NCBI GenBank assembly: GCA_938082445.1 | Contig: CALLLL010000171.1 | Location: 1 to 56,000 of the forward strand | Direction of reading: 5' to 3' | DNA from: an uncultured bacterium | GTDB taxonomy: Bacteria; Hydrogenedentota; Hydrogenedentia; Hydrogenedentales; GCA-2746185 | Length of the DNA stretch: 56,000 nt | Shown here: piece after piece, positions 45,608-54,160 of the stretch | Layout of the letters: each line of letters begins with the position of its first letter | Numbering within the stretch: position 1 is the first letter of the stretch | Made by a program: the position numbers and the translations under genes | The notes under the pieces: generated by a model | The model's database searches: none | Told to the model about the DNA's origin: nothing | What the model saw: only the letters and a program-made list of their open reading frames with translations

Positions 45608-46452
45608 TTGGAATCCTTGGATTCTTCTTCAAGTGCCTTCGCTGCTTCCAATGCTTTGGCTTCCTCTTCAAGAGTTTGCTGAATTCGAGAGGCCTTGCGC
45701 TGGGCAAGTTTTACTTGAGTAATCATCGCAGCATGATGGATACGGTACGTATCAAAGGGGTCATTTTCACAGGGAATTAGATAGCTTTCAGGGGATGTCC
45801 AGGTTTCTCTTGGAGCCAAATCTTTTGCACAGGCATTCACCCATTGGCACTGATTCTTCTCAGGCGTATGCAAGTAAAGATCGCCTTCGCCTAGAACGCC
45901 ATACAACATCCCATACTTACCAGATATCGCCGCAATACAAGCATCCGCACTCTCACATTTACAGGCATCAGGTTGTTCTTGGCGGAATTGGTTACTCCAA
46001 AACGTGAGGTCTTCGGGTTCCCAGGCCAATATATCCATTGCAACACTATCGAGATGTATGTCTTCCGAACTTCGGTTGGTTACTGAAAGAGATCGCATAA
46101 TGGCCGGGACTTCGTGCAGGGCCGTTATAGCCATAGAGACTTCAATGTCAGCATTTGACTTAGTGATCAGTAAGGCCGCACCCAGTTCACTGCATTCGTC
46201 GCTAACATCCACTTCGCCCAAATCCATCGGGCCGAATGATTCCCCATTAACACTTAGGGCAAATTCTGGGTTCTGCGCAACGATCCACTCAATATCGCGC
46301 CCCTTGGTATTTACGCTATTGGTCGTACCGAAAAAGCCTGAATAACTTCGCTCTAGCCATTGATTTCCCACCATTGCCCGGTTAAAGTCGATACGGGTAT
46401 AGGCGCGATCGTTAGGGAGGTCGTTTAAGCGTTCAAAATAAATATCATCCAT
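45604..46452 (-). CDS. Orphan GH36 N-terminal-like beta-sandwich protein
   Basis: Starts at ATG 46452 (MDDIYFERLNDLPNDRAY), 282 residues. The central part VSMAITALHEVPAIMRSLSV then TNRSSEDIHLDSVAMDILAW resembles the N-terminal supersandwich domain of GH36 alpha-galactosidases (pattern: Pro-x-x-x-R-x-L-x-V-x-N), but no catalytic barrel follows. A Cys-rich stretch (CKCESADAC, CQWVNACAKD) and a C-terminal Ala/Glu coiled-coil (about 245-282) end the protein. No signal peptide. It is probably a carbohydrate-binding or structural protein; the assignment is tentative. Stop shared with the PSCyt gene (TTAA), and it is divergent from dnaB. Confidence 0.7.
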   Translation of the reverse strand: MDDIYFERLNDLPNDRAYTRIDFNRAMVGNQWLERSYSGFFGTTNSVNTKGRDIEWIVAQNPEFALSVNGESFGPMDLGEVDVSDECSELGAALLITKSNADIEVSMAITALHEVPAIMRSLSVTNRSSEDIHLDSVAMDILAWEPEDLTFWSNQFRQEQPDACKCESADACIAAISGKYGMLYGVLGEGDLYLHTPEKNQCQWVNACAKDLAPRETWTSPESYLIPCENDPFDTYRIHHAAMITQVKLAQRKASRIQQTLEEEAKALEAAKALEEESKDSN

Positions 46453-46571
46453 AGTGCCATCAGTATAACGAAGTAATTTGAGGGATTGAAGTAAAAAAAA
46501 CCATCGAGTGTTCAATAATAGGGCTACATATTGGGGCGGTGAATATACAGGGTACAATGACGAAATTTATC

Positions 46572-46601
46572 TTGAAGCTCTGGAACGCTAAGTCGTATGA
46601 T
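46572..46601 (+). promoter_or_regulatory. Candidate promoter of dnaB
   Basis: TTGAAG (46572-46577), an 18-bp spacer, then TATGAT (46596-46601), giving a leader of about 40 nt before the ATG at 46647. It supports that start over the upstream in-frame ATG at 46539. Confidence 0.5.
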
Positions 46602-46646
46602 GATAGGTCTCAGCGAAAGAAAAATCAGCAGGAAATCTATAATACC

Positions 46647-48110
46647 ATGGCCGTTGTTCCACAACCTCAATCGACTCCAAATGATCGCATGCCACCGCAA
46701 AATATTGATGCGGAGCGTTCGGTATTGGGGGCTATGTTACTCAATCCAGACGCGGTAGGGTTGGTGACGGAGATATTACAGGGAAGCGCAGTGGATGCGT
46801 TTTATGTGCCTGCGCACCAATATATTTATGATGCGATTATTACCCTCTACGCCAAGGCCAAACCCATCGATGCGATTACCTTGCAGGATCAGTTGGAACG
46901 CGATGGTACCTTGGAAGATGCGGGCGGATTGCCGTATATCACTGATTTAACGGGTGCAGTGCCGACATCGGCCAATGCGCAGTATTACACGCAAATTGTA
47001 TTGGATAATGCAATTTTGCGCCGAGTGATTTCCGAATGCTCCAACGTCATTGGAGAGGCATATGATTCACCAGAAGATGTAAATTTATTATTGGATGCTG
47101 CAGAGTCATCCATCTTTAAAATCGCTGAGCAACGTCAGGCGAACCCCATTACCAAGGTGGCTGATTTATTGGAAACCAGTATCCACCGTATCGAGCAACA
47201 AATGAAATCAGGCTCGGGGATTACCGGTGTTGCGACAGGGTTTAGTAAGCTGGATGAAATGACATCCGGATTCCAGCCCTCGGATATGATCGTTTTGGCT
47301 GCACGGCCCTCAGTGGGTAAAACAGCCTTTGCCTTAAATATAGCTGCGCATGCAGCGATTGAGAATGGCAAGAATGTATTGTTATTTAGCCTGGAGATGG
47401 CCAAGGAACAGTTGACCCAACGGCTTATTTGTATGACAGGGCGGATTGATTCGAGTCGATTGCGTTCGGGCTTTCTTGCAGGTACTGAAATGAGTAAAAT
47501 TCAAGGTGCTGCGGACACACTCAGCCGTGCTCAAATCTATATTGACGACACCGCGAACATCAGTTTGTTGGAATTGCGTTCCAAAGTGCGTAAACATGCA
47601 GCACAGCATGGTTGCGATATGATTATCATCGACTATTTGCAGTTGATGTCGGGTGGTGGACGTTCGGAAAATCGACAAAATGAGATCGCGGAAATATCTC
47701 GGAGTGTGAAGGGGCTGGCTCGGGAAGTCAGTGTCCCTGTTATTGCGTTGTCCCAGTTGAGTCGTGAAGCAGATAATGATGGTGCCGCACCAAAATTATC
47801 TCACCTACGTGAGTCAGGAGCCATTGAGCAGGATGCTGATGTGGTTCTCATGTTGTCACGTCCAGCGACCCATGACACTGAAGGATTGCCGGGGTTGATC
47901 AACCTCAATGTGGCTAAGCAGCGAAACGGCCCTACCGGGAATGCCGATCTGATTTTCGATAAAAACATCCAGCGCTTTAAAAATCTTATGGATGGGCATA
48001 TGTCAGAGAACGATTTGCCTCCGGAAGCTCAAAATTCAGGGCCTCCTCCGATGGATTATGGCGGCACAGCAGTCGAAGAAGAATACGACGAAGACGATCA
48101 GCCATTCTAG
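46647..48110 (+). CDS. dnaB: Replicative DNA helicase
   Basis: A 487-residue DnaB hexameric helicase. The start at ATG 46647 (MAVVPQPQ) has AGGAAA upstream, fits the promoter and gives the standard length. N-terminal domain: PQNIDAERSVLGAMLLNPDAV and FYVPAHQYIYDAI. RecA-like domain: VATGFSKLDEMTSGFQPSDM, Walker A ARPSVGKTAFALN, LLFSLEMAKEQLTQRLI, Walker B DMIIIDYLQLMSGG and LSQLSREAD. C-terminal KQRNGPTGNADLIF. No rplI or ssb neighbour is present. Its stop is shared with the convergent SDR gene as CTAG (48107-48110). Confidence 0.96.
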   Translation: MAVVPQPQSTPNDRMPPQNIDAERSVLGAMLLNPDAVGLVTEILQGSAVDAFYVPAHQYIYDAIITLYAKAKPIDAITLQDQLERDGTLEDAGGLPYITDLTGAVPTSANAQYYTQIVLDNAILRRVISECSNVIGEAYDSPEDVNLLLDAAESSIFKIAEQRQANPITKVADLLETSIHRIEQQMKSGSGITGVATGFSKLDEMTSGFQPSDMIVLAARPSVGKTAFALNIAAHAAIENGKNVLLFSLEMAKEQLTQRLICMTGRIDSSRLRSGFLAGTEMSKIQGAADTLSRAQIYIDDTANISLLELRSKVRKHAAQHGCDMIIIDYLQLMSGGGRSENRQNEIAEISRSVKGLAREVSVPVIALSQLSREADNDGAAPKLSHLRESGAIEQDADVVLMLSRPATHDTEGLPGLINLNVAKQRNGPTGNADLIFDKNIQRFKNLMDGHMSENDLPPEAQNSGPPPMDYGGTAVEEEYDEDDQPF

Positions 48111-48952
48111 TTACGTTTGGCCTTATTTGCTTCAATGATTGCTCGATCTTTTTTACTCACTTTTCCACGTCCAAATTTGTTCATGCAAATATTGAAGATT
48201 TTGGGAATTAATCGATGAGCTGCTACTAAGATTTTTCCGTGTCCAGTAATCGTCACATCGCGTTTGCGTTTGGCAATTGCACGAATCATTTCTCGAGCGG
48301 CGACTTCGGTTGGCACCACAATCCAATCAGGGGCGGGATCTTTTTTATCTTCCTGAAATTGGCTGTTGTTATCGGTCATGCGGAAGTTACTTTCTACCAG
48401 CCCAGGGTGTAAGCAACTTACACTTACGCCTTGTTCTTCCAATTCGTATTGGATTGATTCGGCGAGTCCGGTAACAGCAAACTTACTCATGGCATACGCC
48501 GAAGATGCAGGGCGTCCTACTTTACCCATCACGCTGGAGATCAATACAATACGGCCTTGAGTTTCCAGTAGATGGGGGAGAGTGGCATAAATAGTATCAA
48601 GAAGACCATACACATTGGTGTCGAATTGACGACGATAATCATCCGTGGTGAGTCGTTGAAGATACCCACTGACGCCGAATCCGGCATTGGCAATGCTGAC
48701 ATCGATTTGTCCCCATTCATTAATGACTTCAGCAACAGCTTGATCCAAGCTATCACGCGAAGTGACATCACAGATTACTCCCATGGCTTCTCCACCGGCG
48801 GTTTGGATGGCAGAAACGACTTCATCCAGTCGTTCTTGGGAACGTGCCGCGAGAGCTACCCGCGCGCCTAATTTTGCAAATTCTACTCCAAGGGCAGCGC
48901 CGATTCCAGCAGAGCCTCCGGTGATAAAGATAACCTTATTATTGAATGACAT
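48107..48952 (-). CDS. Classical short-chain dehydrogenase/reductase
   Basis: A 281-residue SDR. The cofactor motif is TGGSAGIGAALG (11-22), then NAGFGVSGYL, ISSVMGKVGRPASSAYAMSK (active-site Ser with Y-x-x-x-K as YAMSK) and CLHPGLVESNF. About 50 C-terminal residues are basic, with a hydrophobic stretch, as in membrane-associated SDRs. ATG 48952 has AGGA about 9 nt upstream and fits the family N-terminus; a further in-frame start lies 15 nt upstream. Substrate unknown. Lies downstream of the prepilin-like gene, from which it is separated by a terminator. Confidence 0.92.
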   Translation of the reverse strand: MSFNNKVIFITGGSAGIGAALGVEFAKLGARVALAARSQERLDEVVSAIQTAGGEAMGVICDVTSRDSLDQAVAEVINEWGQIDVSIANAGFGVSGYLQRLTTDDYRRQFDTNVYGLLDTIYATLPHLLETQGRIVLISSVMGKVGRPASSAYAMSKFAVTGLAESIQYELEEQGVSVSCLHPGLVESNFRMTDNNSQFQEDKKDPAPDWIVVPTEVAAREMIRAIAKRKRDVTITGHGKILVAAHRLIPKIFNICMNKFGRGKVSKKDRAIIEANKAKRN

Positions 48953-49023
48953 AATTGATTCCTGCATCGGGTTGATGAGTTTGAAGAAGGGGTTGATTCT
49001 GCAATAGATTCAGGGTGAAATGC

Positions 49024-49058
49024 AAAAAAGCGGTGAACATCAAATGATGCTCACCGCT
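49024..49058 (-). terminator. Rho-independent terminator after the prepilin-like gene
   Basis: On the minus strand AGCGGTGAGCATC (49046-49058) pairs with GATGTTCACCGCT (49029-49041), allowing one G-U pair, followed by TTTTTTGCA. It lies 28 nt beyond the stop. Confidence 0.88.
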
Positions 49059-49086
49059 CTGTACAATGCTTATTGGAGTTGAAAGA

Positions 49087-50043
49087 TTAGAATCCGTTCA
49101 TACCTCTATTGTAACGACCGAAAGTGCGTGCACTGTCTTCAGTCATGGGGAACGTGTCTGAAGGGAACTTCAAGAATGAAACGTGTCCATCCATGTAGAG
49201 TACATTTCCGCCGCCGGGTACGTGAGCAAAATCACCAGACTTGGTACTAATGTGATCCCACATGACCGGTACTTCAGAATCTGCTTGTGCTGAAGATGCA
49301 GGATTGTTGATGTCTGTAATTAGAAATCGGGAAATGCCTTCACGTAAGCGGAACAAGACATCTCCACCCAATTGTGTACCGGCATTTGCTGCACTGACTT
49401 CGAAGTCTTCCAAGCTTTGGTCACCATTACTGGCGATATTTTCCAAGCAGAGTTCGCCCCAAGGAGTGTCAGTGACCCATGTACCACCAGCCAGATATTC
49501 GATTTCTTCAAATCGACCACCGACTCCGGTACCCGTTTGGCCAAGTCGTTCATCACCTAAGATTTGACGATCTTCTAGAATCATCCAACCAGTGTAGTCG
49601 AAAGGTTCTTTTGCAAATTCATGGGGTTGGACGATACCGTCGTCGTTCCCTTTGGAGCCGTCGTATCGTTCCAACGCACTGGATTGGGCACTCCAAGACG
49701 GGCACCATAATGCATCGACGTCATTTAAATATTCTGGATACACTGCATATCCATCAAAAATCATGTCATCACTCAGTCCGCCATCAGGCGATAAGGTGAC
49801 AGGATCGTAGGTGTAGATTTCACGTGAAGGGAAATATTCACCTTTGGATTCATTAGCATACATCTTGACCACTAAGCCAAGTTGCTTAAGGTTGTTCTGG
49901 CAGCTGGCACGGCGAGCGGCTTCACGTGCACGAGACAGCGCAGGGAGTAAGATGGCCGCTAAGATACCAATGATAGCTATCACGACCAACAGTTCGATAA
50001 GTGTAAACCCGGAGGTTTTATGGGGGGTAGGTGTGGTGTTCAT
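49087..50043 (-). CDS. Type IV prepilin-like protein with H-X9-DG domain
   Basis: A 318-residue protein with a prepilin leader: [20 protein letters not shown] (cleaved after G at 12, mature F13, with E at mature position 5). The hydrophobic helix [27 protein letters not shown] follows (core [15 protein letters not shown]). The C-terminal [18 protein letters not shown] is the H-X9-DG motif; [12 protein letters not shown] is typical of this PVC-abundant family. The family is thought to form short pseudopilus-like or surface structures; function is not established. Preceded by a promoter bracketed by two 16-bp palindromes, suggesting tight regulation. Confidence 0.93.
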   Translation of the reverse strand: MNTTPTPHKTSGFTLIELLVVIAIIGILAAILLPALSRAREAARRASCQNNLKQLGLVVKMYANESKGEYFPSREIYTYDPVTLSPDGGLSDDMIFDGYAVYPEYLNDVDALWCPSWSAQSSALERYDGSKGNDDGIVQPHEFAKEPFDYTGWMILEDRQILGDERLGQTGTGVGGRFEEIEYLAGGTWVTDTPWGELCLENIASNGDQSLEDFEVSAANAGTQLGGDVLFRLREGISRFLITDINNPASSAQADSEVPVMWDHISTKSGDFAHVPGGGNVLYMDGHVSFLKFPSDTFPMTEDSARTFGRYNRGMNGF

Positions 50044-50101
50044 AACCAGTTTCCTTTATTTTATTACCAAGCCAAACTCAATGTTGGCTAACAATTCTAA
50101 A

Positions 50102-50117
50102 GTTCAGTATACTGAAC
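50102..50117. promoter_or_regulatory. Perfect 16-bp palindrome (candidate operator 1)
   Basis: GTTCAGTATACTGAAC is a perfect inverted repeat lying just after the predicted transcription start of the prepilin-like gene. It is repeated almost exactly 35 bp away. Confidence 0.7.
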
Positions 50118-50124
50118 AGGGGAT

Positions 50125-50154
50125 AATATAGCAAAAGTTCAGTATACTGATCAA
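50125..50154 (-). promoter_or_regulatory. Candidate promoter of the prepilin-like gene
   Basis: Minus-strand TTGATC (50149-50154), an 18-bp spacer, then TATATT (50125-50130). The -35 and spacer overlap palindrome 2, and the start site abuts palindrome 1. The leader is about 75 nt. Confidence 0.5.
50137..50152. promoter_or_regulatory. Near-perfect 16-bp palindrome (candidate operator 2)
   Basis: GTTCAGTATACTGATC differs from palindrome 1 at one base (15 of 16 identical). It covers the -35/spacer region of the promoter. Centre-to-centre spacing to palindrome 1 is 35 bp. Confidence 0.68.
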
Positions 50155-50263
50155 CTAATAGTTATGCAAATCTAATAGGGTTTAACTATATTTAAATAAA
50201 GGACTTAGGTTATTTTAGACAAACTAGTCAAAATATTTTTTAAACAATATTGACTATAATTCC

Positions 50264-50295
50264 AAAAAAAATGCCACCGGAAAGCCCGGTGGCAT
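50264..50295 (-). terminator. Rho-independent terminator after the exported Gfo/Idh gene
   Basis: A 10-bp stem ATGCCACCGG/CCGGTGGCAT (50271-50280 and 50286-50295) with a 5-nt loop, followed by a run of T on the minus strand. It isolates the prepilin-like gene. Confidence 0.92.
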
Positions 50296-50319
50296 TAAGA
50301 GTCTAATCGTTTTAATTGC

Positions 50320-51561
50320 TTATCCTAGTTTATGAGCACCAGGTGCTGGAACAGGCCCTACTGGATATGCTCGATCCCAATCCAATGGCGGAACGATTTC
50401 GTTGCGATCCTTGATGGCATCTTTCCACATAACTTTTTTACCAGTGTATGCAGACATACGACCCATGATGGCGGTCATGGTGGAGTTGGCTGTGTACTCA
50501 CCATCGTTTCGGTAAGGGGCTTTACCCGTGATGGAGTTTACCAAGTTAATGTGCTCTTGCACGTAAGGGCTAAAGGTTGTGCGAGGTAAATCATGTGAAT
50601 GCCATGTACCTTTTGTTCCTGTGACTTCTTCATATACTCCGCCATCTCCTGCCCAGTGACGAGACATGGATTGCATGTGTGTACCGTCAGAGTATTCATA
50701 GTCGCAGGAGAAGTGATCGTAAATATCACCGAAGCGATCTTCGCTTGGTTTCCATGTACGTCCGCCGGATGCGAATACACTCACAGGGTGATCATTTTTG
50801 ATCCAGTTAATGATATCCAAGTTGTGTACGTGTTGTTCTACGATATTGTCGCCAGCAACCCAGTTATGCGCGTACCAGTTGCGCAGGCAATATTCGAGGT
50901 CTGTTTTCCATTCAGGCTTACGTTTGTGTACGAAAGGCAACCCACCACACCAATATGCGCGGGCAGAAGTGATATCACCGATGGAACCGTTGTGGATTTT
51001 ATCGATGGCCTCAACATATGTTTTTTGGTGACGACGCTGAAGACCGCATACAAAGGAAAGCCCATCTTTCTCGGCTTTCTTAGCGGCTTTAAGGAACAGG
51101 CGAATCCCCGTTGCATCGACAGCAGCAGGTTTTTCGGTAAAGATATGTTTACCGGCTTCAACAGCAGCCATGATGTGGGTTGGGCGAACGTAAGGTGTCG
51201 TACCGTGAATCAAGATATCGATATCTGTCTTAAGAATTTCTTTGTAAGAGTCAATACCTACAAACATATGATCTGGTTTAATATCTACTTGAGAATTGAC
51301 TTCGCCGTTGTCCTGTGCTTTTTTCAGCATACCATCTACACGGTCTTGGAAAATATCGGCCAAGGCAATGACTTTGGTGTTTTTATTGCCCTGTAACATT
51401 TGAATCAATGCACCGCTTCCGCGACCACCACACCCAAGCAGACCAACTTTTAAGGTGTCGCCATTGTCTTGTGCAATACCGCTTTGTGAACTTAAAATTG
51501 CGAAGGTAGAGGCGGCGCCTACTTTCCCGAAATCTCTACGTGTGACTTTAAAATCGGACAT
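50320..51561 (-). CDS. Twin-arginine-exported Gfo/Idh/MocA-family oxidoreductase
   Basis: A 413-residue protein with a TAT signal (TRRDFGKVGAASTFAILSS, RR at 8-9). Rossmann motif VGLLGCGGRGSGALIQM, VDGMLKKAQ, HIFTEKPAAVDATGIRLFLK (catalytic EKPAA) and GLQRRHQKTYVEAI. NWVAGDNIVEQHVHNLDIINW carries the His/Asp catalytic block. The family uses tightly bound NAD(P), and TAT export suggests folding with cofactor in the cytoplasm. It likely oxidises or reduces sugars or glycosides in the periplasm. It follows a second, divergent Gfo/Idh gene. Confidence 0.93.
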   Translation of the reverse strand: MSDFKVTRRDFGKVGAASTFAILSSQSGIAQDNGDTLKVGLLGCGGRGSGALIQMLQGNKNTKVIALADIFQDRVDGMLKKAQDNGEVNSQVDIKPDHMFVGIDSYKEILKTDIDILIHGTTPYVRPTHIMAAVEAGKHIFTEKPAAVDATGIRLFLKAAKKAEKDGLSFVCGLQRRHQKTYVEAIDKIHNGSIGDITSARAYWCGGLPFVHKRKPEWKTDLEYCLRNWYAHNWVAGDNIVEQHVHNLDIINWIKNDHPVSVFASGGRTWKPSEDRFGDIYDHFSCDYEYSDGTHMQSMSRHWAGDGGVYEEVTGTKGTWHSHDLPRTTFSPYVQEHINLVNSITGKAPYRNDGEYTANSTMTAIMGRMSAYTGKKVMWKDAIKDRNEIVPPLDWDRAYPVGPVPAPGAHKLG

Positions 51562-51607
51562 GTATCTTTCCTTTATTTAGTATAGTTAAGGTGTTAGCTA
51601 AAGAATT

Positions 51608-51635
51608 AGCATACCATATTTCAGGCTAAATTCAA
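51608..51635 (-). promoter_or_regulatory. Candidate promoter of the exported Gfo/Idh gene
   Basis: Minus-strand TTGAAT (51630-51635), a 16-bp spacer, then TATGCT (51608-51613), giving a leader of about 40 nt before the ATG at 51561. Confidence 0.4.
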
Positions 51636-51637
51636 TA

Positions 51638-52507
51638 TTATTTTGAGACAACGAATGGCTTAGCAGTTTTGGCAGATTGAGCGGTTAATTCCGCAATCCG
51701 TGCAGGGGCCAAGCAGGCACGGGCTTCTTTATTGCTCATGATGGAAGAGTCCGCTTTATGCATAAAAGACGCCCAATGGTTTGACCATGTGGTTGCGGTA
51801 GCCAATGTCGCCAGGTCTTTGGCCGATGGCGCGGGTGTTTGACGTATTGCACAATCGGCACTGTTGTATTGAAGCATACCGTTCGTGCCACATATTTCTG
51901 TACGTAACGAAGCTTCAACTTTACTTTGCCAAGAGTGAATGACCTGAGCAATCACTCCTTTATTCAATGTGAAAGTTGCCATGGCATACTCAGTTTTAGG
52001 CTTTGCTTGTTGCATACCTTGACAGAACACTTTTCGTATGGGACCAAAATGTCGGTTCAGCCAATCGATATCGTGCACCATACTTTCGCTAATGACTTCA
52101 CTGCAAGGGCTTGCTTTCCCTGGAGCATATCCATGGGGGATGGGTTGATTGGAATGAATCTTAATGAAGCCAACATCGCCAATCTTATCATCGTTAACTT
52201 GATTAACCAGGGCGGTGTAGGGAGAAAATACTTCGCGATGATAGGGGATATAGACTAAGGTTTTTTGTTTTTCACCATGTGACACCAGTGCATCCAATAC
52301 TTTTTGCGAGGCACGCGGTGTAGCGCAAAGAACGGGTATGTTCATGGAGAGTGCTTTTTTTGCCTGTGTCACATCTTTGGCAGCTTTACCCGAAATCACC
52401 ACCGCATCAACAGGCGTCTTGCTCTGAGTAACAATGGAATATCCGTCTTGTCGAGCAGCTGATAATAAAGGAGCAATCGCTCCCTCACCCAATCGCAGAA
52501 GTTTCAT
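51638..52507 (-). CDS. Degenerate Gfo/Idh-like protein
   Basis: A 289-residue cytoplasmic protein recognisable as Gfo/Idh/MocA by its second half: SESMVHDIDWLNRHFGPI, EYAMATFTLNKGVIAQVIHSW and EICGTNGMLQYNSADCAI (core GTNGMLQY). The N-terminal Rossmann part is shortened: it begins MKLLRLGEGAIAPLLSAA, with no GxGxxG, and the usual EKP catalytic motif reads CATPRA. It may not bind NAD(P) normally. The HDIDWL block retains the catalytic-type His/Asp. It lies 76 bp before the exported Gfo/Idh gene on the same strand. Confidence 0.82.
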   Translation of the reverse strand: MKLLRLGEGAIAPLLSAARQDGYSIVTQSKTPVDAVVISGKAAKDVTQAKKALSMNIPVLCATPRASQKVLDALVSHGEKQKTLVYIPYHREVFSPYTALVNQVNDDKIGDVGFIKIHSNQPIPHGYAPGKASPCSEVISESMVHDIDWLNRHFGPIRKVFCQGMQQAKPKTEYAMATFTLNKGVIAQVIHSWQSKVEASLRTEICGTNGMLQYNSADCAIRQTPAPSAKDLATLATATTWSNHWASFMHKADSSIMSNKEARACLAPARIAELTAQSAKTAKPFVVSK

Positions 52508-52603
52508 AAATTCATCCTTCTTGAAATAAATTTCCTTTTACCTATTGTTGCTCTATAGAATAAGCAGGATAAAGACTCTCGAGCCAAAAGTCCAGAAAGC
52601 AGT

Positions 52604-53464
52604 ATGAAACTACGATCACACAGAATAATATGGGGCATCACTTTGGGTATCGTTCTGATGGCAGTCGCCGTACAGGGTACCATTATGTTCTTGGATGCCC
52701 GTGCCGAAACCAAAGCTTATGAGCAAGCCTTGGATATGCGCGATGCCACTATTGAAGAGATGCGCGTATTGCTGGCTACAGATTGGCGTTTGCGGCGCAA
52801 ACCTACGCGGGAGCATGTAGAAAAAGTCGCACGGTATTGCGATATGTTGGATCTGGCCAATGCAGAAACGTTTTTTGCGCGAGGGCTTGTGCAGTTTTAT
52901 GCACACTCCAATCTTGAAAAGGCCCAAGTCGCCTTACATATGTCTATAGAATATAAAGATGATTGGGCTTGGTCGCATGATAAGCTTGGCGTAGTGTTAC
53001 TGGAATCAGGGGAGCATGAGGCCGGAATCGAGTCAATAGAAAGAGCAATGGTATTGTCCCCAGACTGGAGTCGCCCACATAGCGATTTGGCTCGCCACTA
53101 TCGTAAGCAAAAGCAATGGGAAAAATCATTGGACCATGCCAATCGCGCTATTGAAATGGACAAAGAAAATCCTGTGCCTTTGTTTAACTATGGCGTAATT
53201 CTGGATAACATGGGTAAGCGCGCTGAGGCGCAGAAGGTGTATCTGGAAGTGTTGGAGTTGGACGCAGAGTTGCCAGCTCCGTACTACAATATTGCCTGCC
53301 ATTATGCTCGTAACAATGAAGTTGAAGAGGCCATGAATCATTTGGCGATTGCCATTAAGTATGGTCCTGAGTTTTTTGAGGAGTCCAAAGCCGACCCTGA
53401 TTTTGATTCTTTACGTGAAGAGCCGGATTTTGAGGCGTTTATGGATCAGCATCGGCCAGATTAG
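52604..53464 (+). CDS. Membrane-anchored TPR protein
   Basis: A 286-residue protein with one N-terminal transmembrane helix (about 8-27, IIWGITLGIVLMAVAVQG). TPR motifs run through the rest: AQVALHMSIEYKDDWAWSHD, KLGVVLLESGEHEAGIESIE, DLARHYRKQKQWEKSLDHAN and YNIACHYARNNEVEEAMNHL. About five repeats face the periplasm or cytoplasm; orientation cannot be told. Probably a protein-interaction scaffold. The next gene starts 1-13 bp after its stop. Confidence 0.85.
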   Translation: MKLRSHRIIWGITLGIVLMAVAVQGTIMFLDARAETKAYEQALDMRDATIEEMRVLLATDWRLRRKPTREHVEKVARYCDMLDLANAETFFARGLVQFYAHSNLEKAQVALHMSIEYKDDWAWSHDKLGVVLLESGEHEAGIESIERAMVLSPDWSRPHSDLARHYRKQKQWEKSLDHANRAIEMDKENPVPLFNYGVILDNMGKRAEAQKVYLEVLELDAELPAPYYNIACHYARNNEVEEAMNHLAIAIKYGPEFFEESKADPDFDSLREEPDFEAFMDQHRPD

Positions 53465-53465
53465 T

Positions 53466-54053
53466 ATGATACCTACTATGACGATTCACAAAACGATAGC
53501 AGTCTTCTTTATGTGTAGTGTCGGGATTTTGTTCGGATGTACACCAACTCCATCCAACTCGATTGATTCAAACAATGAACGTGCCCATATTGAAGCCCTA
53601 AAACAAAAAGCCGATACTTTTGCCCAAAGTGAAATGGCTCGGTATAACGCTATTGAACTCATTTATAAAAATATTCCCGAACTACACACTACTCGTGTAC
53701 CCATAAATAACAACCTGATAAAGGGGTGGACTAAGACATATCGGCGGTTTACCGAGTATGAAGTCGTGGATATTGTACGCTCAGAATCCATGCTGTCCCC
53801 CATTCAATACGAAATAACCTTTCATTATGAGCAATACAACACACCCTATCGTAAAACGGATGCACCCAATGCTCAGCAACTATGTGAGGATGATTTCGAA
53901 TATGAATTGCGCTTCACGGAGAGCCTTACACGGACCTTTGCCTGCGACACCCAAGGAGAGTTGTTAGAGTCGGTATCCGCACCCCCGGAACGTCCTTTAT
54001 ACTTCAAGCGTGACTATTTACGTGAAACCACGACTATGCCCACTCTCCCTTAA
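53466..54053 (+). CDS. Small lipoprotein of unknown function
   Basis: A 195-residue lipoprotein starting at ATG 53466 or 53478 (the latter begins MTIHKTIAVFF). Lipobox LFGC follows a short hydrophobic signal. The body (about 150 residues) is a soluble domain with repeated aromatic residues (EVVDIVRSESMLSPIQYEIT, ITFHYEQYNTPYRKTD) of no recognised family. Two cysteines (LCEDDF, TFACDTQ) might form a disulfide. The longer in-frame start at 53349 would overlap the TPR gene and lack the signal, so it is rejected. Probably translationally coupled to the TPR gene. Confidence 0.75.
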   Translation: MIPTMTIHKTIAVFFMCSVGILFGCTPTPSNSIDSNNERAHIEALKQKADTFAQSEMARYNAIELIYKNIPELHTTRVPINNNLIKGWTKTYRRFTEYEVVDIVRSESMLSPIQYEITFHYEQYNTPYRKTDAPNAQQLCEDDFEYELRFTESLTRTFACDTQGELLESVSAPPERPLYFKRDYLRETTTMPTLP

Positions 54054-54095
54054 TCGGGACCTATGTAGAAGTGGAAGCGGGTGGTTTTTGTATGC

Positions 54096-54101
54096 TATAC
54101 T
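54096..54101 (+). promoter_or_regulatory. Extended -10 promoter element before the SRP RNA
   Basis: TGC immediately followed by TATACT, an extended -10, with no good -35 at 17 bp. A 7-bp inverted repeat (54109-54115/54127-54133) follows. Transcription would begin about 50 nt before the mature RNA, implying a processed 5' leader. Confidence 0.4.
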
Positions 54102-54160
54102 CCTCGTTCCTTAGATGGAGAGACTTTCTAAGGAGCCCCTAAAATTTAGATTACGCTTTT

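Noticed and set aside
50599-51396. A 265-codon open frame opposite the exported Gfo/Idh gene
   Set aside because: The Gfo/Idh frame has clear family motifs; the opposite frame has no recognisable domain and is rich in Cys/Phe runs typical of antisense translation.
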